DNA of 55,355 nucleotides from Brenneria roseae subsp. roseae (GTDB lineage Bacteria > Pseudomonadota > Gammaproteobacteria > Enterobacterales > Enterobacteriaceae). The DNA lies in contig NZ_KZ819025.1 of the NCBI RefSeq assembly GCF_003115845.1, forward strand, positions 309,641 through 364,995, in the 5' to 3' direction. The stretch's first letter is position 1; each line of letters starts with the position of its first letter. This document shows positions 26,208 through 35,155 of the stretch, one piece after another. Made by a program: the position numbers and the translations under genes. The notes beneath the pieces are model-generated. The model did not search any database and had not been told where the DNA came from. It was given only the letters and a program-made list of their open reading frames with translations.

Positions 26208-27878
26208 ATGTTTAAACGTATTAAAGTGATTACCATCCTTGTTATGGTGTTGTTTATCTTAGGCGTCTCTCAATTCTTCACCGGTGCGCTATCTGTTCGG
26301 GCACTGGTTAACGATAAAGAAGGGTTTCTCGTTTCTCAGCGCTCTAACCAGAATGTTGCCGCCTTTACTGATGCATGGATTATGATGAATCAGACGCGTA
26401 TCGCTATCGGTTCTATTGTACAAAACATGATGATAGGGAATGCGGATAAAGAAGCAATGCAGGCGCTCTTGCAGCAAGCGGAGACACAGCTGGCCGCATC
26501 GGAGAGCAGCTACAAACAATATCTGTCAATTCCCAATACGCCGGGGCTGGATGAAAACCTATCCCAAAAACTTGAGGACAGTTATACCGCTTATCAAAAA
26601 CTGCTGCATGACATTATTGATGCGCTTGCCGGCGGGCTGGCGGGTTCGGCCATGAAACTGAACAGCGGGGCGACGGCGCTTAATGTGGCCATGCAGGAAA
26701 GCTATATTGCGTGGCGGGAAGCACAAACCCAGTTATCTGATGCAGGGCTACGGGAAAATAATTTTGCGTTTGAAACGATGTTGTGGCTCCTGGGAACGAT
26801 TTCGGTGCTGGTGGTGCTGGTGATTATTCTCAGTTGGATCGGATTACAGCGCATTCTTTTACATCCGATGCGTGAACTCATGCGGCATATCAGCGCGATC
26901 GCCGAAGGCGATCTGACGTTACAGATCGATGCCGGAGGGCGTAATGAGATGAGCCAGCTTGCGGCAGGATTGCGCCATATGCAACAGTCGTTAATTAATA
27001 CGGTAAGCATGGTTCGTGACAGTTCTCATTCTATTTACACCGGCGCCAGCGAGATTTCCGCGGGCAGCAATGACCTGTCTTCCCGCACTGAGCAACAGGC
27101 CGCCTCATTAGAAGAAACCGCGGCCAGCATGGAACAATTGACCTCGACGGTCAAACAGAACTCGGACAATGCCAGGCAGGCGACCCAACTGGCAAAAAAT
27201 GCGTCGGAGACCGCCGATAAAGGCGGTCTGGTCGTCGATAATGTGGTGAAAACCATGAATGAGATTTCTGATAGTTCGCAAAAAATTGCACATATCACCA
27301 GCGTCATTGACGGCATTGCTTTCCAGACCAATATTCTGGCGCTGAATGCGGCGGTAGAAGCGGCCCGCGCGGGAGAACAAGGCCGTGGTTTCGCGGTGGT
27401 GGCGGGCGAAGTTCGGACGCTCGCTCAGCGTAGCGCTCAGGCGGCAAAAGAGATCAAATCGTTGATTGACGATTCGGTCAGCCGGGTCAATACGGGGTCT
27501 TCGCAGGTGAAAGAAGCGGGCGATACGATGAAAGAAATCGTCAGCGCCGTGACCCGGGTGACCGATATCATGGGAGAGATTGCGTCTGCCTCGGATGAAC
27601 AAAGTCATGGCATTGATCTGGTGGGGCAGGCAATCACCGAAATGGATCGCGTTACCCAGCAGAACGCCGCGCTGGTTGAAGAATCCGCTTCAGCGTCCGC
27701 GGCGCTGGAGGAGCAGGCGGGACTTTTGCAAAGTGCGGTTGCCGTGTTCAAAGTGAATCAGGCCGCGGCGCCGGAACGGCACAACGAGAAAACATTATCG
27801 ATTGCTTCACCCGCTAAATCCCCCGATCGTAAGGTCGCGCCGACGGCCTCTTCAAACGCGCATTGGGAAACATTTTAA
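26208..27878 (+). CDS. Methyl-accepting chemotaxis protein (Tsr/Tar type)
   Basis: 556-residue transmembrane chemoreceptor. TM1 spans about 7-29, a periplasmic four-helix-bundle ligand domain (TarH-like) about 30-188, TM2 about 190-212, then HAMP and the cytoplasmic signalling coiled coil, whose hairpin tip GIAFQTNILALNAAVEAARA binds CheA and CheW. The C-terminus is HWETF, a variant of the NWETF pentapeptide that tethers CheR and CheB, so this is a high-abundance-type receptor. I start at ATG 26208 (AAGAGG 7 nt before) rather than at an ATG 29 codons upstream. Ligand unknown. Confidence 0.93.
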   Translation: MFKRIKVITILVMVLFILGVSQFFTGALSVRALVNDKEGFLVSQRSNQNVAAFTDAWIMMNQTRIAIGSIVQNMMIGNADKEAMQALLQQAETQLAASESSYKQYLSIPNTPGLDENLSQKLEDSYTAYQKLLHDIIDALAGGLAGSAMKLNSGATALNVAMQESYIAWREAQTQLSDAGLRENNFAFETMLWLLGTISVLVVLVIILSWIGLQRILLHPMRELMRHISAIAEGDLTLQIDAGGRNEMSQLAAGLRHMQQSLINTVSMVRDSSHSIYTGASEISAGSNDLSSRTEQQAASLEETAASMEQLTSTVKQNSDNARQATQLAKNASETADKGGLVVDNVVKTMNEISDSSQKIAHITSVIDGIAFQTNILALNAAVEAARAGEQGRGFAVVAGEVRTLAQRSAQAAKEIKSLIDDSVSRVNTGSSQVKEAGDTMKEIVSAVTRVTDIMGEIASASDEQSHGIDLVGQAITEMDRVTQQNAALVEESASASAALEEQAGLLQSAVAVFKVNQAAAPERHNEKTLSIASPAKSPDRKVAPTASSNAHWETF

Positions 27879-27906
27879 ATCGTGGATAGCGGCACTTGCT
27901 GAAAGA

Positions 27907-27940
27907 GGCAACGCAGGCCATCGGTCTGCATTGCCTTTTT
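27907..27940 (+). terminator. Terminator after the chemoreceptor gene
   Basis: GGCAACGCAG pairs with CTGCATTGCC (one mismatch) around GCCATCGGT and is followed by TTTTT. It lies between convergent genes. Confidence 0.85.
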
Positions 27941-27960
27941 AAAGGGATCGTGCGCCAGAT

Positions 27961-29139
27961 TTAAACGCGTTCAACAATCATCGCAATGCCTTGTCCACCG
28001 CCGATACACAGCGTTGCCAGTCCCAGCGTTTTGTCATAGCTGCGCAAAGCATGAACCAGCGTAACCAGAATACGTGCGCCGCTGGCGCCGATGGGATGAC
28101 CCAGCGCAATGGCGCCGCCATTAACGTTCACTTTCTCGGGATCGAGCCGCAAATCCCGCTGTACCGCCAGATATTGGGCGGCAAACGCTTCATTGGCTTC
28201 GATCAGGTCGATATCACCAATGGTTAACCCCGCTTTGATAAGCGCTTTCTGCGTCGCCGGGATCGGCCCCAATCCCATGACTTCGCTTGGTACGCCTGCC
28301 GAGGCCCAGCTACGAATCCTCGCCAGTGGTTTTATCCCTTGTTTTTTCGCCTCTGATTCACGCATTAATACCAGCGCGGCGGCGGCATCGTTTATACCGG
28401 AAGCGTTGCCCGCGGTGACGGTGCCATCGGCGGAAAAGGCGGGGCGCAGTGCCGCCAGCGACGCCAGCGTGGTATCCGCGCGGGGAAATTCATCCTGTGC
28501 AAAAATGCGGGTTTCTTTTTTGCCGCGCAGTGCAATCGGCGTAATTTCCGCCTGGAAACGACCACTTTCAATCGCTGCTATCGCTTTCTGCTGTGAGGCC
28601 AGCGCCACCTGATCCTGTGCTTCACGGGTTATCTGGTAGCGTTCGGCGATGTTTTCCGCCGTTGTACCCATGTGGTAATGATTGAAAGCACACCATAAAC
28701 CATCGTGAATCATAATATCGATCAGCTTACCGTGCCCCATGCGATAGCCGTGGCGTGCTTTTTCCAGCAGATAGGGGGCCGCGCTCATGTTTTCCATACC
28801 GCCGGTGATGCAGACCTGATTATCGCCGGACAGAATAGACTGAGCGCCGAGAGCGACCGATTTCAGGCCGGAGCCGCAGACTTTGCTGATAGTGAGTGAC
28901 GGGGTTTCAATCGAAATACCTGACGCGATACTGGCCTGATGGGCCGGGTTTTGCCCGAGTCCAGCCTGTAGCACATTTCCCAGAATCACTTCATCAATAG
29001 TCAGATTTTCCGGCAACGCCGACAGGCAATCACGGATGGCGGCGGAAGCCATTTCAATGGCGGACGTATTCGCCAGGCTGCCTGCGAATTTACCAATGGC
29101 GGTTCTTTTCGCATTAACAATAACAACGGAGTCGTTCAT
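27961..29139 (-). CDS. atoB: Acetyl-CoA acetyltransferase (thiolase II) AtoB
   Basis: 392-residue cytosolic thiolase that cleaves acetoacetyl-CoA with CoA to two acetyl-CoA. The nucleophilic cysteine lies in [13 protein letters not shown] (near 88), the active histidine in [14 protein letters not shown] (near 348) and the acid-base cysteine in LCIGGGQG (near 378). The sequence resembles E. coli AtoB closely. It is the last gene of the leftward cluster that starts at 33562, 11 bp after atoA. Confidence 0.94.
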   Translation of the reverse strand: MNDSVVIVNAKRTAIGKFAGSLANTSAIEMASAAIRDCLSALPENLTIDEVILGNVLQAGLGQNPAHQASIASGISIETPSLTISKVCGSGLKSVALGAQSILSGDNQVCITGGMENMSAAPYLLEKARHGYRMGHGKLIDIMIHDGLWCAFNHYHMGTTAENIAERYQITREAQDQVALASQQKAIAAIESGRFQAEITPIALRGKKETRIFAQDEFPRADTTLASLAALRPAFSADGTVTAGNASGINDAAAALVLMRESEAKKQGIKPLARIRSWASAGVPSEVMGLGPIPATQKALIKAGLTIGDIDLIEANEAFAAQYLAVQRDLRLDPEKVNVNGGAIALGHPIGASGARILVTLVHALRSYDKTLGLATLCIGGGQGIAMIVERV

Positions 29140-29150
29140 GGTCGCCTCTA

Positions 29151-29798
29151 TTAATTTATTTTCATCGGTTGTAAATCGGCGGAAACAATAAAGTTTGCCT
29201 CGGTTTTCTGGCGTAATTCGTCGACGGTCATTCCCGGACTAATTTCACTCAGCACCATTTGTTGATTAATAAAATGAAATACCGCCAGTTCGGTAACGAC
29301 CATGCTGACCTTATTAACGGCGGTAAGCGGATAGGTGCACCGGTGCAATAATTTGGCGTCGCCATTCTTTGCGCAGTGTTCCAGCGCGATAATCACTTTC
29401 TTCGCACCGACGACTAAATCCATGGCGCCGCCCATGCCCGGCACCATTTTCCCTGGCACCATCCAGTTGGCCAGGCTGCCGTGTTCATCGACCTGTAAGC
29501 CGCCCAGAACACAGATATCGACGTGACCGCCGCGAATTAAGGCAAAGGAAAATGCGCTGTCGAACATGGCGGCGCCGGGGATCATGCCGCACGGCTGACC
29601 GCCGGCATTGACCAGATTATGGTCAGGCTCGGTGATGGCGCCTAATCCCAGAAAGCCGTTTTCAGATTGAAAGGTGACCTGAATATTTTCCGGAACGTAA
29701 TTGGCGACTTTGGTCGGCAGGCCAATGCCTAAATTAACCACATCGCCGTTTTTAAGTTCCCGTGCCACCCGACGGGCAATTAATTCTTTCGCATCCAT
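29151..29798 (-). CDS. atoA: Acetoacetate CoA-transferase subunit AtoA (beta)
   Basis: 215-residue beta subunit of a 3-oxoacid CoA-transferase. The catalytic glutamate that forms the enzyme-CoA thioester lies in [11 protein letters not shown] (near 47). It starts [19 protein letters not shown], as AtoA does. Its ATG overlaps the atoD stop (TAATG), so subunits are made in equal amounts. With AtoB it turns a free 3-oxoacid into acyl-CoA and then acetyl-CoA. Confidence 0.94.
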   Translation of the reverse strand: MDAKELIARRVARELKNGDVVNLGIGLPTKVANYVPENIQVTFQSENGFLGLGAITEPDHNLVNAGGQPCGMIPGAAMFDSAFSFALIRGGHVDICVLGGLQVDEHGSLANWMVPGKMVPGMGGAMDLVVGAKKVIIALEHCAKNGDAKLLHRCTYPLTAVNKVSMVVTELAVFHFINQQMVLSEISPGMTVDELRQKTEANFIVSADLQPMKIN

Positions 29799-30454
29799 TA
29801 TTTCTCTCCCAAATAAAGGTGATCAACCAGCGCGGCAGGGGTGACAATACATTCCGGCGCTAATTGCCCGACAGGAATAACCTGCTCACACTGTGCAATA
29901 ACTTTCTGGGCTGCCAGGGCGATAAGGGGATTAAAGTTACGGGTGGTCAGGTTATAAATAAGGTTTCCACTGGTGTCGGCAATACTGGCTTGTAAAATAG
30001 CCAAATCCGCTTTTAACGGTAATTCTAATAAATAAGTAATATCATTAATGGTTATTTTTTGTTTATTCTCTTCGACAACGGTTCCCACGCCAGTCGGCGT
30101 TAAAAAGCCGCCTAATCCCGCGCCGCCGCTGCGAATCCGCTCGGCCAGCGTACCTTGCGGAACCAGTTCCACGTCCATTTCACCGGCGATCATCCGGCGT
30201 CCGGTTTCCGGGTTGGTGCCGATATGCGAGGCAATAACTTTTTTAACCTGACCATTGGCAATAAGCGGACCGACGCCGGTATCCACGAAGCCCGTGTCAT
30301 TGCCGATAATCGTTAAATCAGAGACGCCGGATTTAATAATTTCATCTACCAATAATTTCGGTGTTCCGACGCCCATAAAACCACCGAACATAATTGTCAT
30401 TCCATCATATAAATATGAGCGGAAATGGCTGGCATCAATGATTTTGTTATTCAT
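29798..30454 (-). CDS. atoD: Acetoacetate CoA-transferase subunit AtoD (alpha)
   Basis: 218-residue alpha subunit, with the CoA-transferase family motif GGFMGVGTP near residue 25 and [19 protein letters not shown] near 80. It is very like E. coli AtoD, which acts on acetoacetate. In E. coli the operon is atoDAEB under AtoSC with a sigma-54 promoter. Here atoE is absent, and genes for a CitMHS transporter and AtuA-type proteins lie upstream, with a strong dyad in the 82-bp gap before this gene. Confidence 0.94.
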   Translation of the reverse strand: MNNKIIDASHFRSYLYDGMTIMFGGFMGVGTPKLLVDEIIKSGVSDLTIIGNDTGFVDTGVGPLIANGQVKKVIASHIGTNPETGRRMIAGEMDVELVPQGTLAERIRSGGAGLGGFLTPTGVGTVVEENKQKITINDITYLLELPLKADLAILQASIADTSGNLIYNLTTRNFNPLIALAAQKVIAQCEQVIPVGQLAPECIVTPAALVDHLYLGEK

Positions 30455-30468
30455 TGTGTTGTCACTCC

Positions 30469-30514
30469 ATAAAAAAGGCCGAGAGAGGCCAAAGCGGGTA
30501 ATTAATTACCCGCT
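30469..30514 (-). terminator. Intra-operon hairpins between the AtuA genes and atoD
   Basis: AGCGGGTAATT at 30493-30503 continues directly into its exact reverse complement at 30504-30514, a perfect 22-bp dyad. On the minus strand it is followed by GGCC-TCTCTC-GGCC and six T. It could be a partial terminator, an mRNA-stabilising end for the upstream genes, or a protein-binding dyad. Confidence 0.55.
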
Positions 30515-30536
30515 GGTAAACTGAAATGAATAGCGA

Positions 30537-30836
30537 TTAAATATCGATATCTAATATTGCGGAGCTTAATCCTTTACCATGCATATCTAATGCTAATGAA
30601 CGGGTGACGCCACCGCCCAGCGCGCCATACATAACAAAATTCAGCGCACCGATTGCCGGTAATTCATAGCGGACAACGTCACCGGTCACGATATCGGCAA
30701 ACCAGGCTTTTACTTTTTCCGTAGTGATTTTTTCTTTCAATAATTCGTAATCTTCCGCACGGTAAGCAATAAGTGAAATATTGGAGGTATTTCCTTTATC
30801 TCCGGTACGGGAGTGGGCAATTTCACGCAGTTTCAT
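30537..30836 (-). CDS. Small AtuA-like ferredoxin-fold protein
   Basis: 99-residue protein resembling the C-terminal domain that follows DUF1446 in larger AtuA proteins (AtuA-like ferredoxin-fold). Conserved features are the start MKLREIAHSRTGDKGNTSNI and the glycine-rich YGALGGGVTRSLALD. It starts in a TAATG overlap with the AtuA gene, so the two subunits probably form one complex. Biochemical function unknown to me. Confidence 0.8.
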   Translation of the reverse strand: MKLREIAHSRTGDKGNTSNISLIAYRAEDYELLKEKITTEKVKAWFADIVTGDVVRYELPAIGALNFVMYGALGGGVTRSLALDMHGKGLSSAILDIDI

Positions 30837-32176
30837 TATTTAATCTCCAGATAATCAACGGCAGGCGTTACGCAAGCGCGAGACAGCAGGGTGGAATCCA
30901 TCGCCAGAATTTCTTTAACGGCCTTGTTGACGCCGCCGCCGCCGGCAGGGCCGTTGGTGTAAAGCGTTTCGACCTCATTACCGATCTTGACCGCCTGCGC
31001 TCTGGAGGTGCAGCGGGCCGCAACGCGGGCGCGTACTTCGTATGGCTGACTGTCCTGCGAGCGCTGAGCGCCATGCAGAGAATCGACGCCAATCAGATCG
31101 TAACGAATTTCCTGCGGTTCAAATCGGCACAGGGCAAAACGGCCTTTGACGATACCCAGCGCCAGACGGCCGCGTGCAACTGCGCCGGGGCCGGCATAAG
31201 AAATCTCGCCTTCGCCGATGAATCCATCCTGATAACCGACGGACACTTTTAATGTATCGGTTTTGGCCCGACCGGTGGCGCCCTGTACACGAACGCGATT
31301 TTCACCGTCTTGCGTGAAAGTCACGTGGCTGAAATCGGCGATGACATCCGGTGTGATGTAGCTGTCCGGGCGGTGAATTTCATACAGCAGCTGTTCTTTA
31401 CAGGTATCGACGCAAACACAGCCGCCGGAACCCTCGACTTTGGTGATGATGGCGCAACCGTCCTCGGCGATCTCGGCGATTGGGAAGCCAAGCCGGTCGA
31501 GATTAGGGATGTCTTTGAAACCGGGATCGGCGTAGTAACCGCCGGTGATCTGGCCGGCACACTCCAGCAGGTGGCCGATGCAGGTGCCTTTACCCAGACG
31601 ATCCCAGTCATCAGCCGCCCAGTTGAATTCATACATCATGGCGGACAGGAACAGCGAAGGATCGGATACGCGGCCGGCAATAATGATGTCCGCATCCTGA
31701 CGGAGCGCTTCCACCAACGCGTCGGCGCCCAGATAGGCGTTGGCGGAAATGATATCTTTGCCGCATGAAGAAATTGGCTGACCGATTTCGTCCAGACGCG
31801 CATCCTGAGTAATCAGCATGGAATGCACGTCATCCCCGGTGACAACCGCGATTTTCAACCGGGTGGCGCCCAGTTCTTTCGCAATTTCCAGTACGCGCCG
31901 GCCTGCGGCTACCGGGTTGGCAGACCCCATATTGGTGATGATTTTGATGCCTTTCTCCAGGCAAATCGGCAGCACGGCGTGCATTCTGTCCGCCAACAGC
32001 TCGTTGTAGCCTTTCTCTGGATTCTGCTGCTTTTGCTTCTGGCCGATGGCGATAGTACGCTCTGCCAGACATTCAAAAACCAGATACTGGATGTCGCCTT
32101 TCTGCGCCAGTTCTACTGCCGGTTCAATACGATCGCCAGCGTAGCCGGCCCCGGAACCAATACGAATCGTCTTCAT
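30836..32176 (-). CDS. AtuA / DUF1446 family protein
   Basis: 446-residue protein of the acyclic terpene utilisation AtuA (DUF1446) family. The N-terminus has a glycine-rich loop IGSGAGYAGDRIEPAVEL and the family segments ITNMGSANPVAAGRRVLEIA, ADIIIAGRVSDPSLFL and KVEGSGGCVCVDTCKEQLLYEI (shortened: EGSGGCVCVDTCKEQLLY). In Pseudomonas, atuA is needed for citronellol and geraniol use, but the reaction is not established. Here there are no carboxylase or terpene genes; neighbours point to a carboxylate that yields a 3-oxoacid. AAGAGG precedes the ATG. Confidence 0.85.
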   Translation of the reverse strand: MKTIRIGSGAGYAGDRIEPAVELAQKGDIQYLVFECLAERTIAIGQKQKQQNPEKGYNELLADRMHAVLPICLEKGIKIITNMGSANPVAAGRRVLEIAKELGATRLKIAVVTGDDVHSMLITQDARLDEIGQPISSCGKDIISANAYLGADALVEALRQDADIIIAGRVSDPSLFLSAMMYEFNWAADDWDRLGKGTCIGHLLECAGQITGGYYADPGFKDIPNLDRLGFPIAEIAEDGCAIITKVEGSGGCVCVDTCKEQLLYEIHRPDSYITPDVIADFSHVTFTQDGENRVRVQGATGRAKTDTLKVSVGYQDGFIGEGEISYAGPGAVARGRLALGIVKGRFALCRFEPQEIRYDLIGVDSLHGAQRSQDSQPYEVRARVAARCTSRAQAVKIGNEVETLYTNGPAGGGGVNKAVKEILAMDSTLLSRACVTPAVDYLEIK

Positions 32177-32239
32177 AAAAAACCTCTTATTAATTAAATG
32201 TGTCTGGTGTCGTCCTCATGGGAAAGCCGCGAGCTTTTC

Positions 32240-33562
32240 CTACAGGGGAAACACCCCAAAGATGACGCAGGCGAACGTCATGATGACGCTGGCGGCCCAG
32301 AGCACAGGAATCGAGAATTTCTGGTGGTCTGCGAGATCAACGCCAGCCAGACTGACCAGCAGGAAGGTCGCCGGCGTCAGCGGACTGACCGGGAAACCGG
32401 TGGTCATCTGTCCCAGTACGGATGCCTGAGCAATCTGAATCGGCGGTACACCCAGCATGTCTACGGTATGGGCGATAACAGGCATAATGCCGAAGTAGTA
32501 AGAGTCGGGATCGAATACCAGGCTCAGCGGCATGGAGATCAGGCCGACAATAAACGGAATGTGCGAGGCAAAAGATTCCGGGACAAAGCTGACGGCGGAC
32601 AGCGACATGGCTTTCAGCATGCCGGTGCCGCTCATGATGCCGGTAAATGCGCCTGCGGCGAACAGAATGCTGGCCATCATCAATGCCGCTTTGGCATGCG
32701 CATTGATACGTTCTTTCTGCATTTCGACATTCGGGTAGTTGAACATCAGCGCCAGCGTCAGTGCGATCATGAAGGCAACGGTCGGCGAGATCTTGGTAAA
32801 GACCATGGTGCCGATAACGGCAATCACCAGTGCAATATTGACCCAGAACATGCGCGGACGACGCAGCGCCTTTTCGGCATCGGTCAGCTCTTTGACATGT
32901 TGTTCGTTACCAATGTTGTGGGCGCCGCTGGCTAACGGGTTGCCTGAAGCCAGACCCAGACGCTTTTCTTCCTTCTTACCCCAGTAATAACCCATCAGAA
33001 CCATAAAGGTCAGGCCGCAGATCTGTGCCGGGATCAGGGGAATGAACAAGTCATGGGTGGTGGTGTTCAGCGCGGCGGCGGCGCGGATCATCGGGCCGGT
33101 CCACGGCAGGAAGTTAACGCCGGCGCTGAGAGCGGTAATACCGACCAGAATGCGTTTATCCATCCCGAGTTTGTTAAACAGCGGCAACATGGCGGGGATG
33201 GTGATCAGGAAGGTAACGGCTCCGTTGCCATCCAGGTGAGCGATCAATGCCAGTACGCCTGTGCCAATGATGATTTTGACCGGATTGGTACCGACAATCC
33301 GTAAAATCCCTTTGATAATGGGATCAAACATGCCGGCATCGGTCACCACGCCGAAAAAGGCAATGGCGAAAACGAACATGGCCGCCATGGGCGCGAGTTT
33401 GGTAATCCCGTCAACAATATATTTTGCCGTGTCGGTCCCGCTTCCTGCGGCGAGCGCGCCAATGACGGGAATAACAATTAATGCCACCAACGGGGACATT
33501 CGTTTCGTCATGATGAAAAATAGCAGGGTGGCTATCGTAAGCACCCCGATTAGGGCTAGCAT
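32240..33562 (-). CDS. CitMHS-family carboxylate transporter
   Basis: 440-residue inner-membrane protein with about 11-12 hydrophobic helices, of the CitMHS (metal-citrate:proton symporter) family in the ion transporter superfamily. Visible features include IAHLDGNGAVTFLITIPAML near 108 and FDPDSYYFGIMPV near 355, a segment seen in this family. It is the first gene of the leftward cluster and has a strong ribosome site GAGAGGAG. The cargo is probably a di- or tricarboxylate, perhaps metal-bound; identity unknown. Confidence 0.88.
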   Translation of the reverse strand: MLALIGVLTIATLLFFIMTKRMSPLVALIVIPVIGALAAGSGTDTAKYIVDGITKLAPMAAMFVFAIAFFGVVTDAGMFDPIIKGILRIVGTNPVKIIIGTGVLALIAHLDGNGAVTFLITIPAMLPLFNKLGMDKRILVGITALSAGVNFLPWTGPMIRAAAALNTTTHDLFIPLIPAQICGLTFMVLMGYYWGKKEEKRLGLASGNPLASGAHNIGNEQHVKELTDAEKALRRPRMFWVNIALVIAVIGTMVFTKISPTVAFMIALTLALMFNYPNVEMQKERINAHAKAALMMASILFAAGAFTGIMSGTGMLKAMSLSAVSFVPESFASHIPFIVGLISMPLSLVFDPDSYYFGIMPVIAHTVDMLGVPPIQIAQASVLGQMTTGFPVSPLTPATFLLVSLAGVDLADHQKFSIPVLWAASVIMTFACVIFGVFPL

Positions 33563-33793
33563 AAAGAACTCCTCTCTCTATTATTATATGTTACATATAT
33601 GTTTCATTTACAATAAATTAAACAACTCAATAAAATATCATCGAATAAATAACAAATATAAAATGAATACATAACCCAGAGTCGTTTGATTTTTGTTGAC
33701 GCTATTTTTATCACTACGAATCGTTCTATACTAACTCGTAATTGCAATGGTTTTATTTATAAAAACAATGAATTTATTTTATTTGTTAGTGCG

Positions 33794-33822
33794 ATAAATC
33801 ATAATGATTTATTTATAAATCA
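33794..33822. promoter_or_regulatory. Candidate LysR-type operator
   Basis: ATAAATCAT (33794-33802) and ATGATTTAT (33804-33812) form a perfect 9-bp dyad about one base. ATAAATCA recurs at 33815, 21 bp (two helical turns) from the first. The site lies in the 485-bp AT-rich gap between the CitMHS gene and the divergent lysR gene, as expected for LysR activation sites. The rest of this gap (33563-34047) shows no gene. Confidence 0.5.
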
Positions 33823-34047
33823 GTAACTAATTGTTTTTATTTGGAAAGATGGGTTTGTATCGATGCGGTGTCGTTTAGGGGATGTGATATTGATTGAAAA
33901 TGGTTGTTGGGGTAAAAATTAACGGTGAAAATCAAGGATAAATAATTGCGGAGTAGATCATAAAAATAAAATGTATTGATTGTTTTTCGTTGAACTTGCC
34001 CTTTTTTTATCTGACACTCCATTTTTATTTATGCAGTCAGGGACGTT

Positions 34048-34947
34048 ATGAATTTATCCATAAAACAATTGCGGGCGTTCATCGCGTTAACGGAAACCGA
34101 TAATTTTACTCGTGCGGCACAGAAAATAAGTCTCTCGCAACCCGCGTTTAGCGCACTAATTGCCGGGCTGGAAGAAGAGGTTGGATACCGGTTATTCGAC
34201 AGGGATACCCGTAAAGTCCAGTTGAATGCAGACGGCATCCATTTTATTGACATCGCTCGTCGGCTCATTCAAACGCATGACGACGCCGTCGGCGAAATTA
34301 AATCTTATGCCACCGGGTATAAAGGTAAAATCGTACTGGCGGTGCTGCCGTCCATGGCCGTGGAGTGGTTGCCGCAGGTGTTGGCGCAGTATCACCACGC
34401 GTATCCCAAAATCAAGGTTGAACTGCTGGATACGCAGTGGGACCGCTGTTTGAAAGCGGTGCTGGACGGACGGGCCGATCTGGCGTTAACCGCCGGGCAA
34501 CCGTCGCCGGGAACCTTCAGTTCCAAGATGTTGTTTGCGGATAATTTCTATCTGATTTGTCATAACCGCCACCCTCTTGCCCAGCGTGATGCGGTGGATG
34601 TGGCTGAAGTGGCGGAATATCCCTTCGTCGGGTTTTGTCAGGGCACCAGCATTCGGCAGTACACCGATCGGCTTATGGAGCCGCATGGCTTTAACTACGT
34701 GCTTGAGGTGCGCCAGTTGACGACCATGATGGGGCTGGTGGCGGCCAATTATGGCGTCAGTATTGTGACGGGATTAACGTTGTTCCAGTTTCAACACAAA
34801 GACATTGCCATTATTCCGTTTCGGGATTTGTCGTTGCAGCGCGGGATTTATCTGGTGACAGACAAAGAACGGCAGCTTTCTGTCTGTGCCAAAGAGTTTT
34901 ATGATTTTCTTCAGGAGCGGGCAGAAAGCTTTGTTCCGGCGTCTTGA
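34048..34947 (+). CDS. LysR-family regulator of the AtuA/Ato cluster
   Basis: 299-residue LysR-type regulator. The winged helix (2-60) reads SIKQLRAFIALTETDNFTRA and SLSQPAFSALIAGLEEEVG; the C-terminal substrate domain (about 90-295) has GKIVLAVLPSMAVEWLPQVL. It is transcribed away from the CitMHS-atu-ato cluster and probably activates it with a pathway carboxylate as inducer; that pairing is inferred from the divergent layout. Confidence 0.9.
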   Translation: MNLSIKQLRAFIALTETDNFTRAAQKISLSQPAFSALIAGLEEEVGYRLFDRDTRKVQLNADGIHFIDIARRLIQTHDDAVGEIKSYATGYKGKIVLAVLPSMAVEWLPQVLAQYHHAYPKIKVELLDTQWDRCLKAVLDGRADLALTAGQPSPGTFSSKMLFADNFYLICHNRHPLAQRDAVDVAEVAEYPFVGFCQGTSIRQYTDRLMEPHGFNYVLEVRQLTTMMGLVAANYGVSIVTGLTLFQFQHKDIAIIPFRDLSLQRGIYLVTDKERQLSVCAKEFYDFLQERAESFVPAS

Positions 34948-34961
34948 TGACCGGCCGTTCA

Positions 34962-35153
34962 TCAGGGTTTTTTCTGCGGCCAGTCATCCTCTTCGTCATC
35001 CCATTTATCGTTGTTATCACGATGAGGAGGAAGCTTCGGTTTGTTGAGCAGAAATTTCTTGTGATCGACATTGCGCAGTTCTTTAATGCCGTTGATCAAC
35101 ATGCCTATCAGGATAATCAGGATTACCCACCAGTAGTCAGCCAGCCATGCCAT
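34962..35153 (-). CDS. ypfN: Small membrane protein YpfN
   Basis: 63-residue UPF0370 protein. One N-terminal membrane helix (about 5-24, [20 protein letters not shown]) is followed by a charged cytoplasmic tail [20 protein letters not shown] and an acidic end. E. coli YpfN has 66 residues with the same layout and lies next to dapE. Function unknown. It follows the M15 peptidase gene by 2 bp and so is probably the last gene of the yffB-dapE transcript. Confidence 0.92.
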   Translation of the reverse strand: MAWLADYWWVILIILIGMLINGIKELRNVDHKKFLLNKPKLPPHRDNNDKWDDEEDDWPQKKP

Positions 35154-35155
35154 GA

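Noticed and set aside
32198-32935. 245-codon plus-strand frame opposite the CitMHS gene
   Set aside because: Its His/Gln/Arg/Asp-rich composition is that of a frame antisense to a membrane protein; no domain is seen.
29798-33562. E. coli-like AtoSC/sigma-54 control of the ato genes
   Set aside because: No GG-N10-GC type -24/-12 site was seen before atoD or the CitMHS gene, and a divergent LysR gene is present instead.
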